The notes under the pieces: model-generated
Databases searched by the model: none
Told to the model about the DNA's origin: nothing
The model's input: only the letters and a program-made list of their open reading frames with translations
NCBI RefSeq assembly: GCF_000814475.1
Contig: NZ_JSVC01000004.1
Span: forward strand, 124,001-188,000
DNA: 64,000 nt
DNA from: Flavihumibacter solisilvae
Lineage (GTDB): Bacteria; Bacteroidota; Bacteroidia; Chitinophagales; Chitinophagaceae
Direction of reading: 5' to 3'
Translations under genes and position numbers: made by a program
In this document: positions 26,379 to 35,750 of the stretch, piece by piece
Layout: each line of letters opens with the position of its first letter
Numbering within the stretch: the stretch's first letter is position 1

Positions 26379-27755
26379 ATGCCCGGATCACAAGCCAACG
26401 AATCTTCTCCTCATTTATCCCGTTCCCTAGGGCCTCTTATGCTTTGGGGACTAGGAGTAGGCTATGTGATTTCAGGAATGTATTTCGGGTGGAACCTCGG
26501 GCTTGCAGAAGGTGGTACACTGGGTCTCGCCATCGCCACACTGATGATCATTTTACTGTATGTCACGTTTATCTTTTCTTACACGGAACTGGCCTGCTCC
26601 ATCCCTCGCGCCGGCGGTGTTTTTGATTACGCTACAAGAGCCCTGGGACGTGATCTTGGATTTGTTGCCGGCATGGCCCAGATCATCGAATTTGTATTTG
26701 CTCCTCCTGCAATCGCTGCAGCTATCGGAGCATATTTCCACATCTTCTTTCCGCAGGTACCCGTACATGTTATTGCCGTATCTGCATATTTTGTTTTTAC
26801 AATCCTCAATATAGCCGGGGTCAGGGCTGCCGCAACATTCGAATTGGTGATCACCCTGTTTGCAGTATTTGAACTGCTGCTGTTCGCAGGTATAACGTTG
26901 CCACATTTTGAAATTGCTAACCTCAGGCAGAATGCGTTTCCTAATGGGTGGACAGGCGTATGGGCATCAATCCCATTTGCAATCTGGTTTTTCCTGGGGC
27001 TGGAAGGGGTAGCCAATGTTGCTGAGGAAACAATCAACCCACAGAAAACAATCCTTAAAGGATTCAGCTCTGCATTGATTACACTGGTAATTTTATGTAT
27101 CCTTGTTTTCATCTCATCAATAGGTGTTGCAGGCTGGGAGGCTATCGTTTATCCATCACGGGGAGCCACGCCGTCGGACTCGCCACTGCCGCTGGCCATG
27201 TCTGAGATAACCGGTAACAGTGGGTTGTTTTACCATCTCCTGATCTCAATTGGCCTGATGGGCCTTGTGGCATCGTTTCATGGCATCATTCTAGCTGCAG
27301 GTCGGGCAACGTTTGAATTCGGTCGCGTGAAATATATTCCATCCGCACTGGGAAAAGTAAATGCGCGGTTCCGGACTCCTGCAAACGCACTGGTGGCGAA
27401 TATGATCATAGGCATTCTGGCGCTGCTGACCGGCAAAACCGCTGAGATTATCACACTCGCATGCTTCGGTGCCGTAACCCTTTACCTCCTTTCAATGATC
27501 TCCGTATTATTGTTGCGCAAAAAGGAGCCACAGCTTGATAGGCCCTTCAAAGTGCCATTGTACCCTGTTTTCCCAATCGTTGCCCTGGTATTGTCAGTAA
27601 TTTGTATGATCGCAATGTGCACGCTTTACAAGAAATTATCCCTGATATATTTTGGTATATTGGTAGTATCCTATGTATGGTTTCATCTTTTTGTAAAAAG
27701 AAAATCTGATGGTCAGGAAAAAATCCTTAGAAGAGATCCTGCAGCAACTGGTTGA
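26379..27755 (+). CDS. APC-family amino acid/ethanolamine permease
   Basis: 458 residues from the ATG at 26379; a GTG 27 bp earlier is less likely. There are about twelve membrane helices. The first helix region GLGVGYVISGMYFGWNLGL and PRAGGVFDYATRALG match the ethanolamine permease branch of the APC superfamily, as does the FFLGLEGVANVAEE segment. It would import an amino alcohol or amino acid. Its 3' end overlaps the next gene by 47 bp, tying it to the gamma-glutamyl ligase, and the downstream enzymes support ethanolamine as the cargo. Confidence 0.82.
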   Translation: MPGSQANESSPHLSRSLGPLMLWGLGVGYVISGMYFGWNLGLAEGGTLGLAIATLMIILLYVTFIFSYTELACSIPRAGGVFDYATRALGRDLGFVAGMAQIIEFVFAPPAIAAAIGAYFHIFFPQVPVHVIAVSAYFVFTILNIAGVRAAATFELVITLFAVFELLLFAGITLPHFEIANLRQNAFPNGWTGVWASIPFAIWFFLGLEGVANVAEETINPQKTILKGFSSALITLVILCILVFISSIGVAGWEAIVYPSRGATPSDSPLPLAMSEITGNSGLFYHLLISIGLMGLVASFHGIILAAGRATFEFGRVKYIPSALGKVNARFRTPANALVANMIIGILALLTGKTAEIITLACFGAVTLYLLSMISVLLLRKKEPQLDRPFKVPLYPVFPIVALVLSVICMIAMCTLYKKLSLIYFGILVVSYVWFHLFVKRKSDGQEKILRRDPAATG

Positions 27756-29079
27756 CCAGAACGAAGAAAAAGTAAAGCTCGCCATAACAGACCTGGACGG
27801 AGTTTTACGGGGAAAGGTCATCAGTTTCGATAAATTCCGATCCGTAGCCGAGAATGGCTTTGGTTTTTGTGATGTGGTTTTCGGTTGGGATTCAGGTGAT
27901 CAGGCATATGATAATGCCGCGTTCACAGGCTGGCATACGGGCTATCCCGATGCTAAAGCGTATATAGACGTTAACACATTCCGCCAGGTGCCCTGGGAAA
28001 GTGATACGCCATTTTTCCTCGCTGATTTCACGCCTGGAAAAGGTAAGCCACTTGCTGTGTGTCCCCGCAGCCTGCTTAAAAAAATTACTTCAATCGCACA
28101 GGATGAAGGGTTTGTTACCTCCTTTTCCCAGGAGTTTGAATGGTTCAATTATGTCAATAATATTGATGAGTTATATTCAACAGGTTTCCATGCCTTAAAG
28201 CCGATCACCCAGGGAATGTTCGGTTATTCAATTTTGCGGTCGTCGCAGAACAGCGAATATTTCCGCGACATTTTTGACTTTATGAAGAAGTTCGAAGTGC
28301 CGCTGGAGGGACTTCATACTGAGACAGGTCCCGGGGTTTATGAAGCGGCGATCCTGTATGATGATATACTTGAGGCGGCAGACCGTGCAGTCCTGTTTAA
28401 GTCTGGAGTAAAAGAGATTGCCTATCGTCATGGTATCATCGCCACCTTTATGGCCAAGGTCAGTGACAAACTTCCTGGCTGCAGCGGGCATGTGCATCAA
28501 AGCCTCTGGTCGCCAGACGGTGAGCGCAACCTGTTCTACGATGGGAAATCGGTGTCAGGAATGAGTGCGGTCATGGAAAGTTATATTGCTGGTCAGCTGC
28601 ATTGCCTTCCGCATATCCTTCCCATGTTTGCACCTACTGTCAACAGCTATAAACGACTTGTTGAAGGCGCCTGGGCACCAACAACGATAACCTGGGGCAT
28701 GGACAATCGAACGACCGCGCTGCGTGCTTTACCTGGAAGCCATGCATCCACAAGGCTGGAGACGCGTGTTGTGGGATCGGACTCGAATCCATACCTGGCT
28801 ATGGCAGGTTGCCTGGCTTCCGGATTGTATGGGATCAGGAACAAAATGAAACTCACCATTAAATCCAGTTCCGGAAGTGGATATACAGATAAAAAGAACG
28901 GGGTATTGCCCGCGTCACTTTGGGATGCAACACAAGCCATGAAACAATCCCCACTGGCTGAAGAACTTTTTGGAAAAGAATTTGTGCGTCATTTCGTTGG
29001 CAGCAGGGAATGGGAGTGGCGTCAATACAGTAAAGCAGTAACAGACTGGGAACTTCAACGTTACCTGGAAATAATCTGA
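27709..29079 (+). CDS. Glutamine-synthetase-like gamma-glutamyl ligase
   Basis: 456 residues with the glutamine synthetase fold: an N-terminal beta-Grasp part (KVKLAITDLDGVLRGKVIS) and a catalytic part containing E-T-G-P-G-V-Y-E, GCSGHVHQSLW and NSYKRLVEGAWAP. The sequence is of the PuuA/GlnA4/IpuC kind that joins glutamate to an amine instead of ammonia. It lacks the adenylylation-site context of housekeeping GlnA. With an ethanolamine permease before it and oxidising enzymes after it, gamma-glutamylethanolamide synthesis is the best guess; isopropylamine or other amines are alternatives. Confidence 0.82.
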   Translation: MVRKKSLEEILQQLVDQNEEKVKLAITDLDGVLRGKVISFDKFRSVAENGFGFCDVVFGWDSGDQAYDNAAFTGWHTGYPDAKAYIDVNTFRQVPWESDTPFFLADFTPGKGKPLAVCPRSLLKKITSIAQDEGFVTSFSQEFEWFNYVNNIDELYSTGFHALKPITQGMFGYSILRSSQNSEYFRDIFDFMKKFEVPLEGLHTETGPGVYEAAILYDDILEAADRAVLFKSGVKEIAYRHGIIATFMAKVSDKLPGCSGHVHQSLWSPDGERNLFYDGKSVSGMSAVMESYIAGQLHCLPHILPMFAPTVNSYKRLVEGAWAPTTITWGMDNRTTALRALPGSHASTRLETRVVGSDSNPYLAMAGCLASGLYGIRNKMKLTIKSSSGSGYTDKKNGVLPASLWDATQAMKQSPLAEELFGKEFVRHFVGSREWEWRQYSKAVTDWELQRYLEII

Positions 29080-29087
29080 AAAACAAA

Positions 29088-30239
29088 ATGACAGATTTCA
29101 ATTCGATCAGACAGTTCAATTTCCCGACAACTGTTCGTTTCGGCGCCGGAGTTATCAAAGAACTTCCGGATCACCTTCGTGACGGCGGATTCGGCAGACC
29201 CCTGATTGTAACAGATCCAACGGTTAAAGACCTTGGATTTTTCAAAGAGATCCTTAATCATCTCGAACGGTCAGGAATCTCTCCTGTTGTGTTTTCATCA
29301 ATTCACAAAAACCCGGTGAAGGCAGATGTGCTGGCAGGTGACGAACAGTTCCAGGACGGGAAGCGAGATTGTATCATCGGCATTGGTGGTGGCGCAGCGA
29401 TGGACGTTGCCCGCGCCATAGCCTTGCGCGTCGACCATAGACGCGACCTTTTCGACTATGATGACCTAATCGGCGGGGATATTTATGTGACTGGTTCTGT
29501 TCCATATTTTGTAACCGTGCCTACTACAAGTGGAACCGGTAGTGAAGTGGGAAGAAGCGCCATTATTTCGGAAGACGATTCACACCGGAAACGGATCCTG
29601 TTCTCCCCTAAACTGTTGGCTAAAATGGTGTTTGCAGATCCAATGCTTACGATGGATTTGCCAGCATTTGTAACTGCTGCAACCGGGATGGATGCACTGA
29701 CCCATAATATGGAAGCCTTTGTCGCGAAAAACTTTCACCCGCTTTGTGAAGGAATTGCTCTTGAAGGTATGAGGCTGATCAGCCAGTCGATCGTAACTGC
29801 TGTGAACAAACCCGACCTGGAATCAAGGGCGAAGATGATGCTCGGCTCATTGATGGGAGCGGTTGCTTTCCAGAAAGGACTGGGGGTTGTGCATTCATTG
29901 GCACACCCTTTGTCGACTTTGCTGGATACGCATCATGGACTCGCAAATGCTGTAAATCTTCCCTACGGCATGCGCTTCAACCTGGCCGGGCTTGAACCAC
30001 AGTTCAGGCGCATGGCACAGGTGATGGACCTGGAGGAAGATGATGGCGCTAAGCTGATCGACTACCTGTTTCAATTGAACAACGAAGTCATGTTGCCCGT
30101 TAAACTACGGGATATCGGTGTGAATGAAGGGCATATAGAAGCTTTGTCTGACCTGGCAGAAGCTGATTTTTGCCATCCCAACAATCCAAAGCCTGTTACC
30201 CGGGAGGACTTTCGTAGGCTTTACCAGGAGGCATTATAA
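29088..30239 (+). CDS. Iron-containing alcohol dehydrogenase
   Basis: 383 residues of the group III (Fe) ADH family. The NAD(P)-binding motif GIGGGAAMDVARAIAL is near residues 95-110, TVPTTSGTGSEVGRSAII follows, and the metal ligands are in VVHSLAHPLSTLLDTHHG. It begins 8 bp after the ligase gene. In this operon it would oxidise the hydroxyl end of the gamma-glutamylated amino alcohol to an aldehyde, which the aldehyde dehydrogenase encoded two genes later would take on. This step is inferred from context. Confidence 0.86.
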   Translation: MTDFNSIRQFNFPTTVRFGAGVIKELPDHLRDGGFGRPLIVTDPTVKDLGFFKEILNHLERSGISPVVFSSIHKNPVKADVLAGDEQFQDGKRDCIIGIGGGAAMDVARAIALRVDHRRDLFDYDDLIGGDIYVTGSVPYFVTVPTTSGTGSEVGRSAIISEDDSHRKRILFSPKLLAKMVFADPMLTMDLPAFVTAATGMDALTHNMEAFVAKNFHPLCEGIALEGMRLISQSIVTAVNKPDLESRAKMMLGSLMGAVAFQKGLGVVHSLAHPLSTLLDTHHGLANAVNLPYGMRFNLAGLEPQFRRMAQVMDLEEDDGAKLIDYLFQLNNEVMLPVKLRDIGVNEGHIEALSDLAEADFCHPNNPKPVTREDFRRLYQEAL

Positions 30240-30249
30240 ATATGCGGTG

Positions 30250-30927
30250 ATGAAAAAGAAAATTGGAATAAGCTTTACTACTACCAACTTTGAAAACTAT
30301 GTCAAATGGTTTTCTGAGCATGACCTGGGAGATGACCTGGAAACGGTAATACTTTCTTTCCAGGAAAATAATGTTTCGGCAATACCGGAATGTGATGGCT
30401 TTGTATTGACGGGTGGCATCGATATAAATGCACAGCCTGAGCGTGACGTTTTCGAATCCGAGATCTACCGTTATGCCCAATCTGCTTCGCTGCCGGTACT
30501 CGGGATCTGCCGGGGTATGCAACTGATCAACGTATTGGAAGGTGGAACGCTTGTACAGGACCTGGCTGAAGAGAACCTGATCCACAAGAAAGATGCAGAT
30601 ACTGACAAAAGTCATGAGATAACAATCAACGATGAAAGCCTGCTTCATGAGCTTACTGACGCAGACAATGGTGCGGTCAACAGTGCTCACCACCAGGCGA
30701 TAGGCGAGGGAATGTTGGGAAAGAACCTGAAACCAAATGCATGGTCCCTGCCCGATGGTTGCATTGAAGGGATAGAATTTGCTGATAAATCCGGTAAAGC
30801 TTTTATGCTTGGCGTACAGTGGCACCCGGAACGTATCCCTGGCGGAGAAGAAAACCCCATGTCAATCAGGATCAAGGAAAGGTTTCTCGCCGAAGTAAGA
30901 AAACAGGAACCACGTTCAAATACATAA
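30250..30927 (+). CDS. Gamma-glutamyl amide hydrolase (peptidase C26, PuuD-like)
   Basis: 225 residues from the ATG at 30250, which is preceded directly by a GTG. It is a class I glutamine-amidotransferase fold with nucleophile Cys87 in GICRGMQ and the His192/Glu194 pair in WHPE, plus LTGGIDI and NSAHHQAI typical of gamma-glutamyl-GABA hydrolases. It would cleave the gamma-glutamyl group at the end of the pathway, releasing glutamate and glycine (if ethanolamine is the substrate). It is shorter than E. coli PuuD (254 aa) but complete. It lies between the ADH and ALDH genes. Confidence 0.86.
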   Translation: MKKKIGISFTTTNFENYVKWFSEHDLGDDLETVILSFQENNVSAIPECDGFVLTGGIDINAQPERDVFESEIYRYAQSASLPVLGICRGMQLINVLEGGTLVQDLAEENLIHKKDADTDKSHEITINDESLLHELTDADNGAVNSAHHQAIGEGMLGKNLKPNAWSLPDGCIEGIEFADKSGKAFMLGVQWHPERIPGGEENPMSIRIKERFLAEVRKQEPRSNT

Positions 30928-30937
30928 TAAGTTTTAC

Positions 30938-32305
30938 ATGTTTGCAGTAATCAATCCTGCTACCGGAGAAAAAATCAAAGACCTGCAGGAAGACACCGTT
31001 GAAAGTGTAGGAGAGAAGTTCCGCTCGCTTAAGGCTGCGCAGCTGGGTTGGGCTGCATTGCCACTACAGGAAAGGCTTCAGTGCCTGTCCAGGTTTTATG
31101 ATCTTCTTGAAACTGAAAAAGACGAACTCGCAAGGACGCTTACCAGTGAAATGGGAAAGCCCGTCAGCCAGTCTTATAACGAACTTAAGGGTGCGCGCAA
31201 CCGGATCCGTTTTTTTCTTGAGAACTCTGAAAGATGGTTGTCGGAAGAATGGATCACCACTGAAGGTGGCACAAGAGAAAAGATCACTTATGAACCACTT
31301 GGTGTAATTGCTAATATTTCCGCCTGGAATTATCCATACCTGGTTGGTGTTAATGTATTTGTGCCTGCACTCATTGGCGGTAATACAGTCTGTTATAAGC
31401 CTTCGGAATATGCCAGTCTTACGGGATTGAAAATCGCTTCGATGCTATACAGGTCCGGTGTGCCTGAAAACTGTTTCCAGGCCGTGATTGGCGGGCGGGA
31501 AACAGGGGAACAACTGCTTGATCTGCCATTTGACGGATTTTATTTTACCGGGAGCTACAAAACCGGAAAGCATATTGCGGAACGTGTCGCTGCACGGATG
31601 GTACCCTGCCAGTTCGAGCTTGGCGGTAAAGACCCGCTGTATGTAATGGATGATGTCGTGGACATTGACCAGGTTGCAGCTGCCGCACTTGAAGGCGTTG
31701 TGTATAACAACGGTCAGAGCTGTTGCGCAGTTGAAAGGATCTATGTGCATGAAGATGTGTATGACACTTTCCTGGAATCATTTGTTGAGCAATGCAACCA
31801 TATGGTCATCGGTGATCCGATGGACTCCGCTACCGACATTGGTCCGTTAAGCAGGAAGGAGCAAATGGCAGTCCTTAATGACCAGGTCCATGATGCAAGG
31901 GAAAAAGGAGCAATTCAGCATACCGGCGTCGAACCATTGGATCTGCGCGGTTATTATATGCGGCCTGTGGTACTGTCGAATGTGGATCATTCGATGAAGG
32001 TCATGAAGGACGAATCATTCGGACCTGTGATCGGCATTCAAAAAGTGCGTGATGATGAAGAAGCGGCCAGGCTAATGATGGATACGGAATACGGGCTTAC
32101 CGCTGCCGTTTACTCTGACGATTATGACAGGGCGGAAAAGCTAATGAAGACTATGCATACAGGAACAGTCTACTGGAATTGCTGTGACCGGGTCAGCGCC
32201 GGACTGCCATGGTCGGGAAGAAAAAATTCCGGGTTTGGTTCCACGCTGTCATACACCGGTATCAGGGCTTTCGTACAGCCTAAAGCCTGGCACCTGAGGG
32301 GATAA
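30938..32305 (+). CDS. NAD(P)-dependent aldehyde dehydrogenase
   Basis: 455 residues of the ALDH superfamily, with Glu227 in FELGGKDP and catalytic Cys262 in NGQSCC. NISAWNYP near 126-133 and FTGSYKTG near 203-210 form the cofactor site. It would oxidise gamma-glutamyl-aminoacetaldehyde to gamma-glutamylglycine. It starts 10 bp after the hydrolase gene. The 3' end overlaps the convergent ydeP-like gene by 26 bp, so both transcripts must read into each other or stop inside coding sequence. Confidence 0.88.
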   Translation: MFAVINPATGEKIKDLQEDTVESVGEKFRSLKAAQLGWAALPLQERLQCLSRFYDLLETEKDELARTLTSEMGKPVSQSYNELKGARNRIRFFLENSERWLSEEWITTEGGTREKITYEPLGVIANISAWNYPYLVGVNVFVPALIGGNTVCYKPSEYASLTGLKIASMLYRSGVPENCFQAVIGGRETGEQLLDLPFDGFYFTGSYKTGKHIAERVAARMVPCQFELGGKDPLYVMDDVVDIDQVAAAALEGVVYNNGQSCCAVERIYVHEDVYDTFLESFVEQCNHMVIGDPMDSATDIGPLSRKEQMAVLNDQVHDAREKGAIQHTGVEPLDLRGYYMRPVVLSNVDHSMKVMKDESFGPVIGIQKVRDDEEAARLMMDTEYGLTAAVYSDDYDRAEKLMKTMHTGTVYWNCCDRVSAGLPWSGRKNSGFGSTLSYTGIRAFVQPKAWHLRG

Positions 32306-34580
32306 CTTTTATGATCACCATTTTTGAAGTGGGAGTATTGCTTTTCTCCGCAACACTGCTTATAGGTACCAGCACATTTGCTTCAGGAAAATAAGTCGCT
32401 GCATTCCCTTCAGGGATCGGGTAATCAATTGCGATGAAATTATGCGCTTCACGTCGTGTGCCATCGTGTTCATTCACAAGCGTAACCATTGATCCGTTTT
32501 GCAGTCCGCGCTTTTGCAGGTCATTTTTATTCATCAGAATCACGCGCCTTTCATTATTGATACCGCGGTACCTGTCGTTCAGTCCATAAATGGTTGTGTT
32601 GAACTGGTCATGACTGCGTATGGTCATCATTGTTAGTTCGTCTGCCTTCGTTTCGATATAACCTGGCATCGCAATATTGAAGTGCGCTTTTTTTGTGGCT
32701 GTGTCAAACAGGCCGGCCCGATTGGCATTTGGCAGGTAAAAGCCCCCAGGATTTCTTACGCGCTCGTTGTAATTTTCAAACCCGGGAATAGTACGCTCGA
32801 TGTCCTCACGGATCTGGTCATAATGCTGCAGGTACTTGTCCCAGCTTACCTTTGATTTTGACAGTGTTGCCTTGGCGAGCCTGCAGACTATTACAGGTTC
32901 GCTAAGCATGTGTTCAGAAGCCGGTTTAAGTGTTCCCTTCGAAGCTTGTACAACTCCCATTGAATTTTCACAGGAAATAAATTGCTGCATGCCGTTAACG
33001 AAATCCAGGTCAGTTCTTCCAAGCGCTGGAAGGATGATCGCTTCCCTTCCGTGAATGAGGTGGCTCCTGTTCAGCTTAGTGGAAATATGAACTGTGAGCC
33101 TCGTCTTTTGAAGGGCTGCGGCAGTGAATTGTGTATCCGGCGTGGCGGATAGAAAATTTCCACCCAGGGCGATAAACACTTTTCCTTTTCCTGCATGCAT
33201 GGCTTTAATGCTTTCTACCGTGTCGAGTCCATGTTGGGAGGGGGGAATAAAGCCGAAGTTGTCCTTTATTTTCTGCAGGAATCTTTCTGATGGCTTTTCC
33301 ACGATTCCCATTGTCCGGTCGCCCTGTACATTACTATGCCCACGTACCGGGCAGGTACCCGCTCCGCGTTTGCCGATACTACCTTTCAGCAATAACAGGT
33401 TCACTATTTCTTTGATCGTATTTACCGCGTTTTTATGTTGTGTGAGTCCCATCGCCCAGCAGGCAATGATGCGTTCTTTGTCTTTCAGTATTTCTACTGC
33501 TGCACCGATCTGCTCCGGTGAAAGGCCGCTGATTTTATACAATTCTTCGATATCCAAATGGGAAAGATGCGCAGTGAGTGCGTCATAGCCGATCGTATTC
33601 CTGTTTATAAACTCCTCGTCGAATACCCGTTGGTGGCTATTGGCTTCGAGCAATTTCTTTTCGATCGCCAGCAGCATGGCAAGGTCGCCATTAATCCTCA
33701 CCTGCAGGAAAAGGTCGGTCAACTTACTATCAAGATCAAGGAGCCCTTTGAGTTCCTGCGGATTGTTGAATGCCATTAACCCTGCTTCAGGTAAAGGATT
33801 GGCGGAGATTATCATGGCCCCGTTCCTTTTCGCTTTTTGCAACGCAGTAAGCATTCTCGGGTGATTTGTACCGGGATTTTGTCCCAGTATAAAGATTACC
33901 TGTGCATCATAAAAATCTTCCAGCGTAACACTTCCTTTGCCGATACCAAGTGATTCACCCAGTGCTACACCACTGCTTTCGTGGCACATGTTGCTGCAGT
34001 CAGGTAAATTGTTGGTGCCGAATTCGCGCACGAACAACTGGTACAGGAAAGCTGCTTCATTGCTGGTGCGTCCAGAAGTATAAAAGATCGCTTCATCAGG
34101 TGAATCCAGGCTATTCAGCTCTGATGCGATTTTATCAAAGGCATCGCTCCAGGTCAGGGGGCGATAATGATTGTCACCGACTGAGAGCATCATTGGTTGG
34201 GAAAGGCGGCCGCTTTTGCCGATCTGGTAATCACTCCATGAAGCCAGCTCTTCTATGGAATGAGTTGCAAAAAACTCCGGATCGAGTTTTTTCAGCGTAG
34301 CTTCTTCCGCAATGGCTTTAGCGCCGTTCTCGCAGTATTCTGCTATACCGCTTCGTTCATCATCGGGGTCGGGCCATGCGCAACCCGGACAGTCAAACCC
34401 GTCTTTCTGGTTGATTTTACCAAGCGCTTTCAATCCACGAACGAAACCTGCTTCTGGTAAAACATGTTTCAATGCGGAAACAACAGCAGGGATGCCCCCG
34501 GCGGAATGTTTAATATTCTCCTGTTTCAGCCCGGTAAAATCCTCCGGATTTTCAGCTTCAGGAATGCGCTCTTCACTCAT
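32280..34580 (-). CDS. FdhF/YdeP-family molybdopterin oxidoreductase
   Basis: 766 residues. The N-terminus carries FDCPGCAWPDP (Cys64, Cys67), the YdeP signature and probable part of an Fe-S site, followed by the molybdopterin oxidoreductase domain (TSGRTSNEAAFLYQLFVREF) and a C-terminal dinucleotide-binding domain. E. coli YdeP is linked to acid resistance; the substrate is unknown. The gene overlaps the small gene upstream by 4 bp (ATGA) and follows fdhD, which is needed to sulfurate the molybdenum cofactor. It is cytosolic: there is no Tat signal. Confidence 0.86.
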   Translation of the reverse strand: MSEERIPEAENPEDFTGLKQENIKHSAGGIPAVVSALKHVLPEAGFVRGLKALGKINQKDGFDCPGCAWPDPDDERSGIAEYCENGAKAIAEEATLKKLDPEFFATHSIEELASWSDYQIGKSGRLSQPMMLSVGDNHYRPLTWSDAFDKIASELNSLDSPDEAIFYTSGRTSNEAAFLYQLFVREFGTNNLPDCSNMCHESSGVALGESLGIGKGSVTLEDFYDAQVIFILGQNPGTNHPRMLTALQKAKRNGAMIISANPLPEAGLMAFNNPQELKGLLDLDSKLTDLFLQVRINGDLAMLLAIEKKLLEANSHQRVFDEEFINRNTIGYDALTAHLSHLDIEELYKISGLSPEQIGAAVEILKDKERIIACWAMGLTQHKNAVNTIKEIVNLLLLKGSIGKRGAGTCPVRGHSNVQGDRTMGIVEKPSERFLQKIKDNFGFIPPSQHGLDTVESIKAMHAGKGKVFIALGGNFLSATPDTQFTAAALQKTRLTVHISTKLNRSHLIHGREAIILPALGRTDLDFVNGMQQFISCENSMGVVQASKGTLKPASEHMLSEPVIVCRLAKATLSKSKVSWDKYLQHYDQIREDIERTIPGFENYNERVRNPGGFYLPNANRAGLFDTATKKAHFNIAMPGYIETKADELTMMTIRSHDQFNTTIYGLNDRYRGINNERRVILMNKNDLQKRGLQNGSMVTLVNEHDGTRREAHNFIAIDYPIPEGNAATYFPEANVLVPISSVAEKSNTPTSKMVIIKVIPSGARL

Positions 34581-34888
34581 GGTTTCAGGTCTTTTTCAAC
34601 AAGTAGTGAAAGGGATTCAGAATCGGTCACATGCATATTGCTTGAAATAGAGTTCGTATCGCTGGTCGTCCAGGCGGCAGCAAAATCCGCAGGAATGAAA
34701 ATAGTTATCTTACCCCCGTCAAAGTCTGCAGTAAGTTCATTCCCCGAATGTTTGCATTGCAGCGCATATACAAAAGGCATATTTCCGAATTCTGTGTATT
34801 CTTCGATATATCCGGAGAGGGCCAGTCGTTTCACCTCTTCCGGGGAAAGTCTCAACCTTACAGAATTTGAGCTTATCCTTAATTTCAT
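34577..34888 (-). CDS. Small conserved protein between fdhD and ydeP (DUF7009-like)
   Basis: 103 residues from the ATG at 34888; the longer reading frame upstream overlaps fdhD and is unlikely. The sequence starts MKLRISSNSVRLRLSPEEVK and contains a CKHSGN segment and a beta-rich middle. I have only a vague memory of such proteins as companions of YdeP oxidoreductases. Tight spacing (11 bp after fdhD, 4-bp overlap with the oxidoreductase) argues for a role in assembly or delivery of the molybdenum cofactor, but no motif proves it. Confidence 0.65.
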   Translation of the reverse strand: MKLRISSNSVRLRLSPEEVKRLALSGYIEEYTEFGNMPFVYALQCKHSGNELTADFDGGKITIFIPADFAAAWTTSDTNSISSNMHVTDSESLSLLVEKDLKP

Positions 34889-34899
34889 CGCTAATGATT

Positions 34900-35727
34900 T
34901 TAAGATGAACAGTAGATTCTTTCTTCGTGTGAATAGATGTTGAACCGATCTTCTCTCAGGAAACCGACGAGGGTGATGCCGGCAGATTTTGCCAGGGACA
35001 CTGCAAGGCTTGAAGGTGCGCCGACTGCTGCTACTACGGGGATCCCCGCCATTGCCGCCTTCTGGATCAGTTCGAAACCGGCACGTCCGCTCAGGAGCAG
35101 GATGCAATTGCGTAGAGGTAAACATTTTTCAAGAAAACTGGCACCAATTAATTTGTCGAGCGCATTATGCCGGCCGATATCTTCACGTAGTATTCTTATT
35201 TCTCCAGAACTATCGAACAATGCAGCAGCGTGTAATCCGCCGGTTGAGTCAAAGAGCGACTGGTGTTGCCTGAGCGTTCGTGGCAGTTCAATCAATACTT
35301 CGTGCCGGATCAATGGGCCTTCCGGTAATGGAATGAAAGGGGAGTTGATCTCTATTGAATCGATAGTTGTCTTTCCACACACTCCGCAAGCTGAACTTGA
35401 ATATGAATTCCTGGAGGTGTTGCGGAGATCAGGTGTCGTATTTTCGTCCAGTATAACGGTGATGTGATTGCGTTCGTCTGCGGCCGGAGTCTCAAAATCA
35501 GTAATGACAGCAGTGTGACCGATTATTCCTTCCGTAATCAACAGGCCTGATGCAAGCTCTTCATCATTTCCAGGCGTGCGCATCGTCACAGAAACCGGCT
35601 CAGTTGAATTCCCCTTTTTGATACTTATCTGCAATGGCTCTTCAATTGCAAGCGCATCGGTCTCAGGGTGCGCAATACCGGCTTTTATTTTGGTTATACT
35701 TACCCGGGATATGGAAGGGGATCCCAT
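34900..35727 (-). CDS. fdhD: Formate dehydrogenase accessory sulfurtransferase
   Basis: 275 residues with the FdhD hallmark C114-G-V-C117-G-K, the sulfur-carrying loop, and ILREDIGRHNALDKLIG, which binds the cofactor. FdhD transfers sulfur from a cysteine desulfurase to the bis-MGD molybdenum cofactor before it is inserted. The likely client is the YdeP-type enzyme encoded downstream. It starts 23 bp after the HD hydrolase gene stop, so it is probably in the same transcript. Confidence 0.93.
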   Translation of the reverse strand: MGSPSISRVSITKIKAGIAHPETDALAIEEPLQISIKKGNSTEPVSVTMRTPGNDEELASGLLITEGIIGHTAVITDFETPAADERNHITVILDENTTPDLRNTSRNSYSSSACGVCGKTTIDSIEINSPFIPLPEGPLIRHEVLIELPRTLRQHQSLFDSTGGLHAAALFDSSGEIRILREDIGRHNALDKLIGASFLEKCLPLRNCILLLSGRAGFELIQKAAMAGIPVVAAVGAPSSLAVSLAKSAGITLVGFLREDRFNIYSHEERIYCSS

Positions 35728-35750
35728 AAATCACTTTTAAGGGAAGTTAA

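Noticed and set aside
34889-35125. N-terminal extension of the small gene upstream of ydeP
   Set aside because: It overlaps fdhD in another frame and is Arg/Pro-rich like a shadow; the ATG at 34888 gives a compact domain.
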